A stretch of DNA of 64,000 nt from Isoperla grammatica. Its lineage: Eukaryota; Arthropoda; Insecta; Plecoptera; Perlodidae. Positions within the stretch are counted from its first letter, which is position 1; each line of letters starts with the position of its first letter. The stretch spans positions 38,347,746 through 38,411,745 of the forward strand of contig OX246741.1 in assembly GCA_945910005.1 (NCBI GenBank). The letters run 5' to 3'. The translations under genes and the position numbers were made by a program. The notes under the pieces are model-generated. The model was not told the origin of the DNA, did not search any database, and worked only from the letters and a program-made list of their open reading frames with translations. Positions 20,771-32,635 of this stretch are shown piece by piece.

Positions 20771-23681
20771 ATGAACCTTGAAAACGAATAGAGTGTAGAA
20801 GATAAGTGTGATATTATTGATGATCTAAATGAGTGGTTTCATGAAAAAGATAGGCTTATTTTTGTTTATTTAAATGTAAGATACTTAACAATTTAAAAAT
20901 GGGATGAGCTTAAGGTAATTTTACAAAATCAAATAGGTGTGTTTGATGTTATGATTTTGACTGAGATTGGTAAATTTGAGGATAGCAATTTTTTTGTTCT
21001 TGATGGGTATGAAATGTTGTGCAAAACTAGAGTCAACAAGAAGGGGGGTGGCATACTTATTTATAGTAAATCTTTTAATTCTTGTGTGGTGGTGGAACAA
21101 GATTTTTTATTCTGTGAAGGTCTGCATTGTAATTTAAGGTTTTTAGGTGGCGTAGAAATATCTTTGTTAGCCCTTTACAGAGCTCCGTCTCAAAAAACTC
21201 CGGTGGAAATGAAACAAAACTTTATTAATGAGTTAGATTGCATACTTGGGCATAATAACAACATGAATATAATTGTCATTGGCGATATCAATATTGATTT
21301 ACTGGATTATTCAGACGATTGTGTTATCTTGTATGAGGACACACTGGCTGGCCATGGATTTGTGAAGTGTATACACGGGGTTACCAGGGAGGAAGCGATG
21401 TGTAATACTTGGTCTAGGACGTGTCTCGATCACATATTTGTGAGGGGGCAGTTTGTTGCCTTTAGTTCGGCTTTATTTACATGCAAACTGAGCGACCACT
21501 ACATGATCATGACGTCATTAACATGCCCGGCTGGTCCAGAGAAACAATTATTTAAAAGTAAAAGTGTATTAAATGAGCGGAAAGTGCTATCTGTATTGAC
21601 GGAAATTAATTGGGAGAATATTAAAGAGATTGATGACTGTAACAAACTTTACTTGGCTGTATGTGATACTATTAAAAATGCACATGATCAATCGTCATAC
21701 GTAGTTAAGCAACGGAACAGGAATAGAGTAAATAAAGTTTGGATGACAGGTGAAATAGAACGAATGACACAACATAGAGATTGGTTATTTAGAAAATGGA
21801 AAAGTGCCAAGGTATCAAATCCTATGAAACTTTTACTAAAAGAGGACTACAATCGTTATAGAAATCAGGTGGTTAAGGAAATACGGCGTGCGAAGACTAA
21901 TTATTATTGACTTAAAATTGAGGAAAGCAAAGGGAGTATTAGACAAACTTGGCAGACTATTAATGTAATTTTAGGTAGGAATAAAAGAGGTTCGGTTGAT
22001 GATGTAATTCAGAGGTATTTCAGCGGTCAGTTTACTGATGAAGCTATTGTGGATAGATTTGCTGACACGTTCGTTGACCAGATTACTCAGATCCAACATG
22101 TATGCGATGTTAAAACTATGTGTCATACGGCAAGGGCCACTCAATCGCAATCCTTTTTCATGGCTAACGTCACGGCGCAACAAATTCATAAAATAATACA
22201 AGGTCTTGACAGTTCGAAACAAGCTGGTGGGGATGATATACGTGTACATGTAAGTGATAAGATAAGCCCTATAATTGCCAAACTTATTAACCTTTCTTTC
22301 ACCAAGGGTATAATACCAGACTCTTTAAAAAGTTCAGTGGTGCGACCAATTTTTAAAAAATACCATACACTATTCGAAAATTATAGACCAATCGCGTTGC
22401 TGCCAACGATTGAAAAAATTATGGAGCGTGTCGTTGCTGATGCGTTAAATAGTTATACTTAGAAAAATTCAAAATTATTAACTGGCAACAATTTGGGTTT
22501 CAGAAGGGTAAAAGCACCTCGGATCTTCTTGTACAATTTTCTTGTTAACTCACAATTAAATGATAAAAACACGTTGTTGCTACTTTTATTGATTTCAGTA
22601 AGGCTTTCGATACGCTTTACCACAATAAATTATTACTGTACCTTGAAAGGATTGGGATTAGAGGGCCTATGTTGAAGTGGTTCAGGAATTACTTTAAGTC
22701 TCGTTAGATGAAAGTTAAAATCGGAAACACTTTAAGTCACGAGAGGGAAGTTTTAACGGGAGTACCACAAGTTTCTATTTTAGGTCCCATTTTGTATTTG
22801 GTCTACGTGAATGATATGGTTAGTTGGGTGAAGCATTGCTACGTATTTTTATATGCGGACGATGTAGCGCTAGTTTCAGTGCACAAAAATATAAAGGTGG
22901 CTGAACTTTACATGCCAACAGATTATAATAACTTGTTGAGGTGGATCTATGACTATATGACCTCATAATTAATTTTACTAAAACCAATCTTATTCATATA
23001 TGTACACCCTATGCTAAAAACGGCAAAGATGAAGTCAAAATTATATGTCATAATTACGAATGTTTACATCACAAAATTTATTTGTCTGTTTGTAAATGTG
23101 TAGAACTTATAGAAAATGTAACTAGTCACGTATATTTGGGATTAACTATTGACAAAAATTTTACATGGGAACCTCACATTAAATCGATTTGTAAGAAACT
23201 AAGGTCTTGTGTAGGTCAAATTTATTCTTAAAAATATTATTTATCATTATCTATGTTGCGTAGCGTGTATTTGGCTCTTGCCGAATCATTAATTTCTTAT
23301 GGTTTGCTTGCTTGGGGCAATGCTTCACGCTGTCATTTGTATCATATTCAAAAACTACAAAATAACATTATCCTCATTATGAGACCAGACCATTACAACT
23401 TCCTTCCAATACGTGATTCTTACATAATGTCTAACGTGCTTCCGGTCGAGAAATTTTTTACTTACAGACTTATTCTACATTTTTATTTTAAAGATTCCTA
23501 TAAAGAGCTAGTTCAAAAGCATAAAATTACACGTAGTTATTCCAAAATTCTGTATAAAGTTCCCTCTTTTAATAACAAACATGGCCAAAGGCGTTTAGAA
23601 TATCCAGTTCCTAAGTTATTTAATGAGTTGCCTATTGATTTGTCCACCATCACACATTTATGGGAAGTAAGCAAGATTTAA
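20771..23681 (+). pseudogene. LINE ORF2: APE endonuclease and reverse transcriptase, broken
   Basis: A candidate ATG at 20771 (MNLENE) is followed at once by a stop. The endonuclease frame (to 21910) shows LNVRYL, TEIGKF, KKGGGILIYS, GDINIDLLD, LDHIFV and SDHYMI, the usual APE blocks. The reverse transcriptase follows in pieces: 22049-22462 (FENYRPIALLPTIEKIMERV), 22493-22675 frameshifted, 22708-22968 (GVPQVSILGPILYLVYVNDM and the YADD box at 22852-22863), then 23253-23681 (thumb/connection region, SLISYGLLAWGNAS). At least four breaks (21910, about 22465, about 22500-22700, 22966-23231) make it inactive. It reverse transcribes LINE RNA at nicked targets in intact relatives. Confidence 0.88.
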
Positions 23682-23724
23682 AAAGCTACCTTTAAGCTAT
23701 TTAATTTTTATAAAGTACCCTATC

Positions 23725-24325
23725 ATTATGAGTTTAAATTGAGTTTGAAGCCATCCAGTATTGTCTAGTATCTATTCATTATGAGTTTTAATTGAGTTTG
23801 AAGCCATCCAGTATCATGTCTAGTGTATATTCATTATGAGTTTAAATTGAGTTTGAAGCCATCCAGTATCATGTCTAGTGTCTATTCATTTTGAGTTTAA
23901 ATTGAGTTTGAAGCCATCCAGTATCATGTCGAGTGTCTATTCATGATTAGTTTAAATTGAGCTTGAAGCTATCCAGTATCATGTCTAGTGTCTATTCATT
24001 ATGAGTTTAAATTGAGTTTGAAACCATCCAGTATCATGTCTAATGTCTATTCATTATGAGTTTAAATTGAGTTTGAAGCCATCCAGTATCATGCCTAGTG
24101 TCTATTCATTATGAGTTTAAATTGAGCTTGAAGCTATCCAGTATCATGTCTAGTGTCTATTCATTATGAGTTTAAATTGAGTTTGAAGCCATCCAGTATC
24201 ATGTCTAGTGTCTGCATTATGAGTTTAAATTGAGTTAGAAACCATTCAGTATAATGTCTAGTGTCTATGTCTATTAATTATGAGTTTAAATTGAGTTTGA
24301 AGCCATCCAGTATCCTGTCTATTAT
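23725..24325 (+). repeat. 55-bp tandem repeat in the LINE 3' UTR
   Basis: About eleven copies of a 55-bp unit containing ATTATGAGTTTAAATTGAG and CCATCCAGTATCATG, with small indels (53-60 bp spacing). It lies between the ORF2 end and the LINE 3' terminus (TAAGCTAAGGTTTTAGCTTA, near 24474-24493, itself a hairpin). Confidence 0.88.
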
Positions 24326-24512
24326 TTATGCATATTATCTTTATAATTGTTCACATGAAAGTGTTATTGAACGTTATATTAAGAATTTTGTTGTTTGTGT
24401 ATTTTGTTTATTATTGTTTCGTTAAAAATTGTACCAGTTCGCTCTGCAATGGGTGTATTTATGCAACCCACTGTTAAGCTAAGGTTTTAGCTTAGTGGGA
24501 ATTCTTATTTAA

Positions 24513-26419
24513 AGGCCCAGTAAACCCTCTCATTTCGTTTAAAACGTGTGATTGTAAGCCTAATCTGTAACGGTTAGTGCATGTGTCAAGTTGCCTAGTG
24601 TATCCAAGCTCTTTCTCCAAGAAAAAGTGTTTCGCCCCAGGCGTTGTGACGTAGATGAAACTACGCGCTACTCGCTGCATATGGAGCATCTTCTGTGTTT
24701 CGACGCCCGCGCAAATATATCTCGTCGTCCAGATCCATCTAATTCACTTGAGCACAAATCAAACATACCACTGAATTCCTATTATTTCGGTCTACACGAT
24801 GAATGTTTAAACAACTTTCTACCATTTATGCAACTTATTCTATAAAATGTTAAAAATGAAGCAATTACCACATAATTTAGATGGAAACACAACCAATTTC
24901 ACGCTAGTGTAATGAGAAAGTAGCTTTAAATATCAGAATTCCATCCAGCCTATCATGTTAACTGATATGTTAAGATATTATAAGCAGAAAACCAGCAAGA
25001 AATTGATGGAAATTTAGCCGATTATCGTGTGTATATAACAACGCGTGTTGCGGCCTATTGCCTGATACGTCCGCGAATATATCCAGTGCGCTGCGTAGAT
25101 CCAGATCAAAACTACTAGTCTTTACTATCGACTATAAAAACATTGCATTGATTTCTCTTGCGTTGTATGTGTGTATAGTGGAGTCAGTGTGTCGTATCTC
25201 AATGAGTGCTCTCAAACTCAACCAATCTCCCGAGGAATCAGGAAACTACGTGGGAAGGCCTGGAAATAATAATAATAATAATTGATACAAATATATTAAA
25301 TAGGCCTAAAGAACACGTCAAAACTACAATTAAGTCGTGTGTGTCACGGGTTGCTTGTGTGCGTGTGCGTGATTTACATATTATTCGTGTTTGCATCATC
25401 ATCATCATTATTATTATTATTATTGTTATTATTATCACTTTTATTATTATATTATATTATTATTAATATATCGACTTTATTTTATTATTGGCATAAATGG
25501 AAATTCTGTAACTAAAAATTGCCGGAAACTAAAATTTCAAATCTTGATAACCGCAATACTAGTATTAATAATATTAGGCTCAAGCTGTTTTGTTTCTTCT
25601 TAATAATTGTAGTATTATTTGGTATTTCAAATTCAAAATATAGTTTGTTCAGTTATTCTAAGTTATTATATATGCGTTTTTTTATTTTTTTTTTATTAAA
25701 GTATCGATAGCAACAGATCGAGACATACAACTAATAAGTTTATAATTGAAACATTTTCTTTTGTACAATGTACAAATGCGTCGATGTTTTCAGCCAAGCT
25801 AAGCTTGACAGGCCATCGGCGGCTTTGCCCGCGCTCACCGAGTTGTACTCCTGCCGCACTCACTGCCGCAGTGAACGAACAACACGCATTATTATATACA
25901 TACGATAATCGGCTAAATTTTCATCAATTTCTTGCTGGTTTTCTGCTTATAATATCTTAACATATCAGTTAACATGGTAGGCTGGTTGGAATTCTGATTT
26001 TTAAAGCTAGCTTCTCATAACGTTTGCTTGAAATTGGCTTTGTTTCCATCTAAATTATGTGGCAATTGCTTCATGTTTAACATTTTATAGAATAAGTTGC
26101 ATAAATGGTAGAAGGTTGTTTAAACATTCATCGTGTAGACCGAAGTAAGACGAGTTCAGTGGTATGTTTGATTTGTGCTCAAGTGAATTAGATGGATCTG
26201 GACGACGAGATATATTTGCGCGCGCGTCGAAACACAGAAGATGCTCCATATGCAGCGAGTAGCGCGTAGTTTCATCTACGTCACAACGCCTGGGGCGAAA
26301 CATGTTTTCTTGGGTTTCAAATGCTGGGATAAACTAGGCAACTTTACACATGCACTAACCGTTACAGATTAGGCTTACAATTACACGTTTTAAACGAAAT
26401 GTGAGGGTTAAGTGGGTCT
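24513..26419. mobile_element. TTAA-flanked foldback element (T2/Kolobok- or piggyBac-like)
   Basis: A 1907-bp element with inverted arms of about 580 bp or less. It starts AGGCCCAGTAAACCCTC at the left and ends with the complement of AGACCCACTTAACCCTC at the right. Both ends are flanked by TTAA (24509-24512 and 26420-26423). TTAA duplications occur with Kolobok (including T2) and piggyBac superfamilies; a TTAAAGG-type end fits T2 best (inference). The centre (25050-25860) is AT-rich with AAT/ATT microsatellites. No transposase frame is seen; open frames in the arms are mirror images and not supported. Confidence 0.8.
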
Positions 26420-26469
26420 TTAATGCGCAAACAAATAAATGAATGATACATATAAAAAAAATATATATT

Positions 26470-26655
26470 TGTGGTGCGCTACTTGTCAGAAGGCGGTGGC
26501 AATTGGGCCAGACAAAAGAAACCCGTCGCTAGGGACTGGATAATAAATATTGCTGTGTGTCAAGCTATGAGGTTGGACAGGGTTCCTAAATAAAAATTAA
26601 TCTTTCTCATTGACATTTATCATTGGCATTAAGCCACCTAGTTAGTTGTTCCACA
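26470..26655 (+). repeat. 5' LTR
   Basis: 186 bp, TG...CA ends. It contains AATAAATATT and AAATAAAAATT, possible polyadenylation words. It is immediately followed by the primer-binding site at 26657-26676. Confidence 0.92.
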
Positions 26656-26656
26656 G

Positions 26657-26676
26657 TGGTGACCCCGACGTGATCC
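26657..26676 (+). other. primer-binding site
   Basis: TGGTGACCCCGACGTGATCC lies one base after the left LTR, the position and TGG start expected for a tRNA primer-binding site. The tRNA species is not assigned. Confidence 0.75.
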
Positions 26677-26795
26677 TGCCAACGAGGTAGGACAATGAAC
26701 AGTACAAATTATTTCTTGTGGAAGTGTCGAGTTTTCGAGTAGATTTTGATTGTTTCTACTAACGTTTGTTTTTGTATAACGACGAATTCAGGAAG

Positions 26796-27586
26796 ATGGC
26801 ATTACCTGAAAACGTAGGCCTCGTCTTGGTAGATAGGGTTAGCGTAAAGGTGCCACCGTTCTGGGCGGATGATCCGGTATTGTGGTTCGCACAAATCGAA
26901 AATCAATTCGATTTAGCAGGAATTACGCATGATTCCACTAAATTTAATCATGCAACAAGTGCCCTCGAACAACGATACGCGACTGCAGTGCGTGACATTA
27001 TCGTCAAACCCCCGATCGTTGGTAAATATAAGCATCTGAAAGCAGAGCTTATTCGACGTTTTTCACCCTCACCAGAGGCGCGTTTTACACGACTTTTTTA
27101 ACATGAAGAGTTGGGGGAAGCAAACCCTCCGAATTATTGTTTCAACTGCGCATGTTGGCTGCGTCTGAAGTGACAGACAAGGTATTACGATCGTTGTGGC
27201 TTGAACGTTTACCGATCAGGATGCGCGACATACTCGCATCATCACCGCCTGACGACCTCGACGCACTTGCAGTGGTCGCTGACCGGATACACGAGACGAC
27301 ACCTATTCCTTCTCGTTTAGCAGTAACAGCAGTCAACAATTTTCAAACACAGTTAGAAGAGTTGTCACAACAAGTCGAAACACTATCTAGCAATCGTCGA
27401 GCGGGGTCATCTCGAGAACGTTTGAGGGATCGCCGTCGCGACTTTTCTTCATCGAACCCACGATACACGATGCAAGGTGCCTTAGCAAATGGAATGTGCA
27501 GGTATCATCAGAAGTACGGTGCGCAGGCGAAACTGTGTCGACAACCATGCAGTTTCGTGTCAAAAAACTCCATGGGCAGTCAGTAG
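26796..27586 (+). pseudogene. gag of the Mag-like element
   Basis: ATG at 26796 (MALPENVGLV). The capsid-like region shows PPFWADDPVLWFAQIENQF and SPSPEARFTRLF. A stop at 27099-27101 and a frame change near 27130 break it; homology resumes with LRMLAASEV and LRSLWLERLP. The C-terminus has [18 protein letters not shown], a zinc knuckle of the C-x2-H...C-x3-C kind usual in Mag-like gags. It ends at 27586, overlapping the protease frame by about 90 nt. Confidence 0.85.
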
Positions 27587-30500
27587 ATGCGGCTCACGAC
27601 TGTCCGAGCTCACGCCGCCTTTTTGTGACAGACATTACGACTCGACGTCAATTCCTTGTTGACACAGGGTCTGATCTGTGCGTGTACCCGCGTGCACTGG
27701 TCAATGGACCTCGCGAACGGTCAACGTACGAGCTGTTTGCTGCCAACGGAACAGTTATATCGACTTATGGTGCTATTAGCCTCAACCTCGATTTGGGGTT
27801 TAAACGCGAGTTTGTCTGGCGTTTCGTCGTTGCTGATGTATCCAGACCAACCGTCGGAGTCGATTTCTTGTCGTTCTACGGCTTACTCGTTGATGCACGA
27901 AATCGACGCCTAATAGATAGCGCCACATCGACTGCCGTCACTGGTAAGTGGACCATGAACGTACAACAACACTTTAAGGCAGTCAGTGGAGGTTCACGAT
28001 ATCACGCTCTCCTGGCTGAGTTTCCCGCCATCACACGGCCAGCGGGTATAGCGCGCATCATTAAACATGGAACTATGCACCATATCCACACGACGCCTGG
28101 GCATCCAGTGACATGTAAACCTCGCCGCCTGGCGCCGGACCGTCTGCAAATCGCAAAGGCTGAGTTCGATACGATGCTAAAGACGGGTATCGCCAGGCGT
28201 TCTTCCAGTAACTGGTCCGCCGCCCTTCACCTAGTTCCCAAGAAAGAAAATCAGTGGAGGCCGTGCGGCGACTACAGGGCGCTGAACGATCGGACGATTC
28301 CAGACCGATATCCTGTACCTCATATACAAGATATTGCTCAGTCGCTCACTGGGAAGTCTGTATTCTCGACGATTGACTTGGTTAAAGCGTACAACCAGAT
28401 CCCTGTTGCTCCAGATGATATCGCAAAGACAGCTATAACCACACCATTTGGTATTTTCGAATTTCCATTCATGAGTTTTGGTTTACGAAACGCAGCCCAA
28501 ACGTTTCAGAGGTTCATCGACGAAGCCATTCGTGATCTGGATTTCGCCTACGCATACATAAATGATATCCTCATAGCATCGACATCTCAGGCAGAACATG
28601 AGGAACACCTCCGCCTGCTTTTTGCGCAGTTGTCGGAGTACGGAATACTGATCAATACTTCAAAGTGCGTTTTGGTGTTTCCGAGGTAAAGTTCTTAGGC
28701 CACACTGTCAATGCCTTCGGGACACGGCCTCTTGAAGACAAAGTTGAGGCAATCATCTCTTTGCCACCACCCAGTAATATCAAGCAACTACGTCAGGTAT
28801 TGGGTATGATAAATTTCTATCGTCGTTTCCTGCCATCTACCGCCCGACTTCAGGCACCCCTCAACGACCTTCTTGTCGGTGTTGACACATAGGGTAAGAC
28901 GCCTATCGTTTGGACTCCGGAGTTGTTGCAGACGTTTGAAGAATGTAAGAGTAGTCTCTCGCAGGCGGCGCTTCTGGCGCATCCAGACTCAAGTGCGGAG
29001 CTGGCGATCGTAGCCGACGCCTCCGACAATAGTATTGGAGCCGCCCTTCAGCAGAGAACTTGTTTAGGTTGGCAACCGCTAGCATTCTTCTCACGTAAGC
29101 TGAATGCGCCGCAGCGCAAGTACGGAGCATACGATCGCGAACTCCTTGCCATCTACGAGGCCATACGTTATTTCCGTCATATGGTGGAAGCCAGAACGTT
29201 CTCAGTCTACACAGACTACAAGCCTTTGACATTCGCTTTTAAGCAGAAGGCTGAGAAGTGTTCACCGCGACAGTTTCGGTATCTCGACTACATTGGCCAA
29301 TTTTCTACCGATATTCGCCATGTTCATGGCAAGGAGAATGTCGTCGCAGACGCTCTGTCCAGAAAGGAGGCGATCTCGGCTCCAGTGGATTACGTGGCAA
29401 TTGCTCGAGAACAGAAGACCGATTCTGACCTTCGGGCACTTCTTCTCTCAGACACTGCGCTTCAACTGAAATGTAGGAGCCTCGCTGGGACAAACCTCAC
29501 GATCCATTGTGACACGTCCACGCCGGTAGAACGGCCTTTCGTGCCAGCGAACCTTCGACGTCGGGTGTTTGACAGCCTTCAGAGCCTGTCCCATCCAGGT
29601 GTTGCGGCCTCCGTTCGCCTTGTCTCCAGGAGCTACGTCTGGCCGTCAATGAGAAGAGACTGCAGAGCGTGGGCCCGGGCATGCATAACTTGTCAGCGAT
29701 CGAAGGTCACTCGCCACGTCTCTGCGCCCGTTGAGCATTTTGACGTCCCCGACGCTCGGTTTGACCATGTCCACATTGATCTTGTTGGTCCTCTCCCCGA
29801 GTCAGCGGGATTCCGTTACCGACTTACATGCGTCGACCGGTTTACTCGCTGGCCTGAGGCGCTGCCTCTTGCCGATATAACTGCAGATACAGTCGCCTCT
29901 GCCCTCGTCACAGGGTGGATATCTCGTATTGGGATGCCCCTTCGGATCACTTCCGATCAAGGTCGACAGTTCGAGTCGTCTTTTTTCAGGTCTCTCAATC
30001 ACCTGTTAGGTACGACCCTAATCCACACTACGTCATATCATCCCGCCGCCAACGGAATGGTAGAGCGTCTCCACCGACAGCTCAAGGCTGCACTTATGTG
30101 CCATGAAGAGAATCGCTGGACTGACACCCTACCGTGGGTTATGCTGGGTATCTGATCAGCTTGGCAGGACGATATTAAGGCAACACCGGCTGAATTGGTT
30201 TATGGAACTACTCTCAGACTTCCAGGAGAATACCTGTCAGCTACAACAACACTGGACAGCACCTCTGAGTACGTCAGGCACCTCCGCCAACGTCTCCAGA
30301 AGCTCCGGCCGTCCCGCCCTATTCGGCACGGAGAACGACGCTGTTTTGTGTGTAAGGACCTCGCGACATGTTCCTACGTTTTTGTGCGACATGATGCTGT
30401 CCGAACACCCCTTCAGCAACCGTACAATGGGCCTTACGAGGTACTCACGAGGAATGAGAAACACTTTACAATTTTGCGTACTGGGAAGAAGGTCGTTGTA

Positions 30501-30761
30501 TCCATTGATCGTTTGAAGCCCGCCTTCATTCTTGCTGATGCGGCACCAGATTCTACTCAACCATCGACGATGCCGAATGCAGAATCACGATCATCACATC
30601 TGTCTGGGACAGCGCCCCCAGCTGTTAATCACTCCAGTGTTCGTCCGAACTCCAGCACTCCGTCTGTGGTTCGATCATACGCTGCCGTTGCCGCTGCTCA
30701 GCCTTTGGTCACGACGAGAGCAGGACGTCAAGTGTATGTACCAGCGCAACTAGGCGTATAG
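27496..30761 (+). pseudogene. pol of the Mag-like element (PR-RT-RH-IN)
   Basis: The protease has [13 protein letters not shown] (near 27655). RT shows [32 protein letters not shown] and YINDILIAS near 28555, where the usual first catalytic Asp of YxDD is Asn. A frameshift at about 28680 moves pol to another frame (FLGHTVNAFG). RNase H has VADASDNSIGAALQQ and YTDYKPL. A stop lies at 28890-28892. Integrase has the zinc region (SHPGV ... CITCQRSK) and D,D,E in HIDLVGPLP, TSDQGRQFE and NGMVERLHR. Another stop lies at 30153-30155, then YGTTLRLPGEYL and a C-terminal tail to 30761. One frameshift, two stops and the altered RT site leave it dead. Confidence 0.9.
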
Positions 30762-30805
30762 ACTTTCGTTCGCCTCGCTGTGCTCGTTCACTGGCAGGGG
30801 GGTAC

Positions 30806-30991
30806 TGTGGTGCGCTACTTGTCAGAAGGCGGTGGCAATTGGGCAAGACAAAAGAAACCCGTCGCTAGGGACTGGATAATAAATATTGCTGTGTGTCAAG
30901 CTACGAGGTTAGACAGGGTTCCAAAATAAAAATGAATCTCTCTCATTGACATTTATCATGGGCATTAAGCCACATTGTTAATTCTTCCACA
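30806..30991 (+). repeat. 3' LTR
   Basis: 186 bp with the same ends and about 94% identity by eye to the 5' LTR. It is preceded by the GGCAGGGGGG polypurine tract at 30793-30802. Confidence 0.92.
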
Positions 30992-31108
30992 TATTATTAT
31001 TATTATTGCTATTATAATTGTTATAGATCTTATTATTATTATTATTATTATTAATAATAATTCTTCTTCTTGTCGAGTTTATGTACCAGCACGACTAGGC
31101 GTATAAAC
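30992..31108. repeat. ATT/TTC microsatellite and a pol-tail fragment
   Basis: ATT and TTC repeats, then TATGTACCAGCACGACTAGG at 31080-31099, nearly the same as the end of the Mag-like pol (TATGTACCAGCGCAACTAGG near 30736). The second piece is a short relic of a sister copy. Confidence 0.6.
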
Positions 31109-32635
31109 TATTTATTATTTATTAATTTTATTTATTTATTTATGTATTTATTTATTTATTTAATGTTTATCCTATTCAGTTATAAAAACTGATTTACAAA
31201 GGAGGACCTTTAATAAAACTAAGCTATGCAAACAATGAATAGTTATGAAATCATAAATAACAATAACAATAAAAACAAAACAAACTACTGAACTATATAA
31301 AAATATAATCAAGAACAAGAAAAAATAATTGAGAAAGGAAATAAAATCAAATGAAGTGGTAATTCAACATATTAAAAAATAAAAATAGAAGTATGCAAAT
31401 AAGAAAGAACATGAAGAAACAAAAAAAAAATTGTGGGAAAAAATTAATATATATATATATATAGGCCTATATATAAAAGTGAAAAAGAAGAAAGAAAAAA
31501 AAAGAAGAAGAAAGAAAAGAAAAAAGAAAAAAGAAAAAAGAAAAAAGAAAAAAGAAAAAAAAGAAAGAAGAAAAAAAAAGAAAAAACTGATTTGTAAACG
31601 GTCCCAGCTCAAACGAAATGAGGATTGCAAAAAATCAGAAACTGCAATCTGGGAAAATTAAAATTTCACGTAAAAGCAACCCGGGAAACCGCACACGCCT
31701 TCTATCTTCACTTCGAATCTTGAAAGTCAGATGGTCTTGAAAATCTTGATCCGAAAACCAATATAAGTAGAGATCAAACTGAATCAAGAGAATTCAGGAA
31801 ACCGGATGTAGATTCCTGCAGACCAACAAACCAACCATCTAAAACAGATGAAAAACCACTTACAGTAGATCAATCTTAACTTAAACACGCCTAACTCTCT
31901 TCTTAAGAATTACAGATTCTATCCTATTCCTAAATTCTAGGAGCCGCAATCTCACAAACTGGCTTCGAAGATCATGCGGAAGTGAATTCCAGAAGTGTAC
32001 ACCTCTGTACAAGAATGACCTGCGGAACGACTCGGAATTCATCATAGGAACCTGTAAAGTAAAAGTTAATATAGAATCACGAGTACGCTCAACAAAATTA
32101 AACATAGTTGGCACAACATCTAAATACATACCTTTCAACATCTTAAAAGTATTTACCAGCACATGGAACTTCATTCGCTCATCAATTGTCATAAAATTTT
32201 CCTGCAAGTCTTGGTGGAAAGGAACTTCATCAAATAAATGGTCTATTCTTCTCTGCAGCTCAATATAATCTGCAGATGGTCGAACAGCCCACACAACTAA
32301 ACAATAATCAATTATAGAGTGAACATATGAATCAACAAGTAATCTCAGCATTCTCTCAGTCACAAATCTCTTCATTCTTACAATCATACCTATTGCTGAA
32401 GACACCCTATTACAAACATATTCATAGTGCCTTTTAAAATTAAGACTACAGACTAAATACACACCAAGATACTTAAATTCAAACACTCTAGAAATAATGT
32501 TACCATTACAAGTTAACACTTGGGGAAATCTATTCACAGTATTATCATTAGCCTTATGAAAAACCATAAAATTATTTTTACTATAATTAATATTGAGTTC
32601 CTGACTCAGAAACCAGTTAGGTACATTAACTTGTC
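31109..32635 (-). mobile_element. 5'-truncated LINE 3' end with (TAAA)n tail
   Basis: Minus strand. Coding sequence at 32635-31881 is followed by a purine-rich 3' region (with TA and GAAAAA runs at 31430-31590) and a (TAAA)n tail, seen on the + strand as TTTA repeats at 31109-31160. Truncation at the 5' end and a simple-repeat tail are normal for LINE insertions. Confidence 0.75.
31881..32635 (-). pseudogene. LINE reverse transcriptase C-terminal part
   Basis: About 250 codons of open frame: NWFLSQELNINYSKNNFMVF, FKYLGVYLVCSLNFKRH, SYVHSIIDYCLVVW, SFLYRGVHFWNSLPHDLR. These are the post-YADD thumb and C-terminal regions of APE-type LINE ORF2 proteins (KTxxMvF, KYLGV, YGxxvW, WNsLP). The catalytic part is absent. 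The terminal FWNSLPHDLR block resembles the end of CR1/L2/Jockey-type ORF2s. Confidence 0.8.

Larger units (their letters stand above)
26470..30991 (+). mobile_element. Ty3/gypsy LTR retrotransposon (Mag-like), decayed
   Basis: Two 186-bp direct repeats (26470-26655 and 30806-30991) begin TGTGGTGCGC and end TTCCACA, differ at about eleven positions by eye, and enclose gag and pol on the + strand. A 4-bp duplication TATT may flank them, though the surroundings are AT-rich. TGGTGACCCCGACGTGATCC follows the left LTR as primer-binding site. A GGCAGGGGGG polypurine tract precedes the right LTR. Domain order protease, RT, RNase H, integrase is Ty3/gypsy; the short LTRs, the C-x2-H gag knuckle with PC ending and the LRLPGE motif suggest the Mag lineage. 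Multiple breaks make it inactive. Confidence 0.92.

Noticed and set aside
26657..26676. Naming the tRNA primer of the LTR element
   Set aside because: The position and TGG start are clear, but the specific tRNA cannot be assigned without a search.
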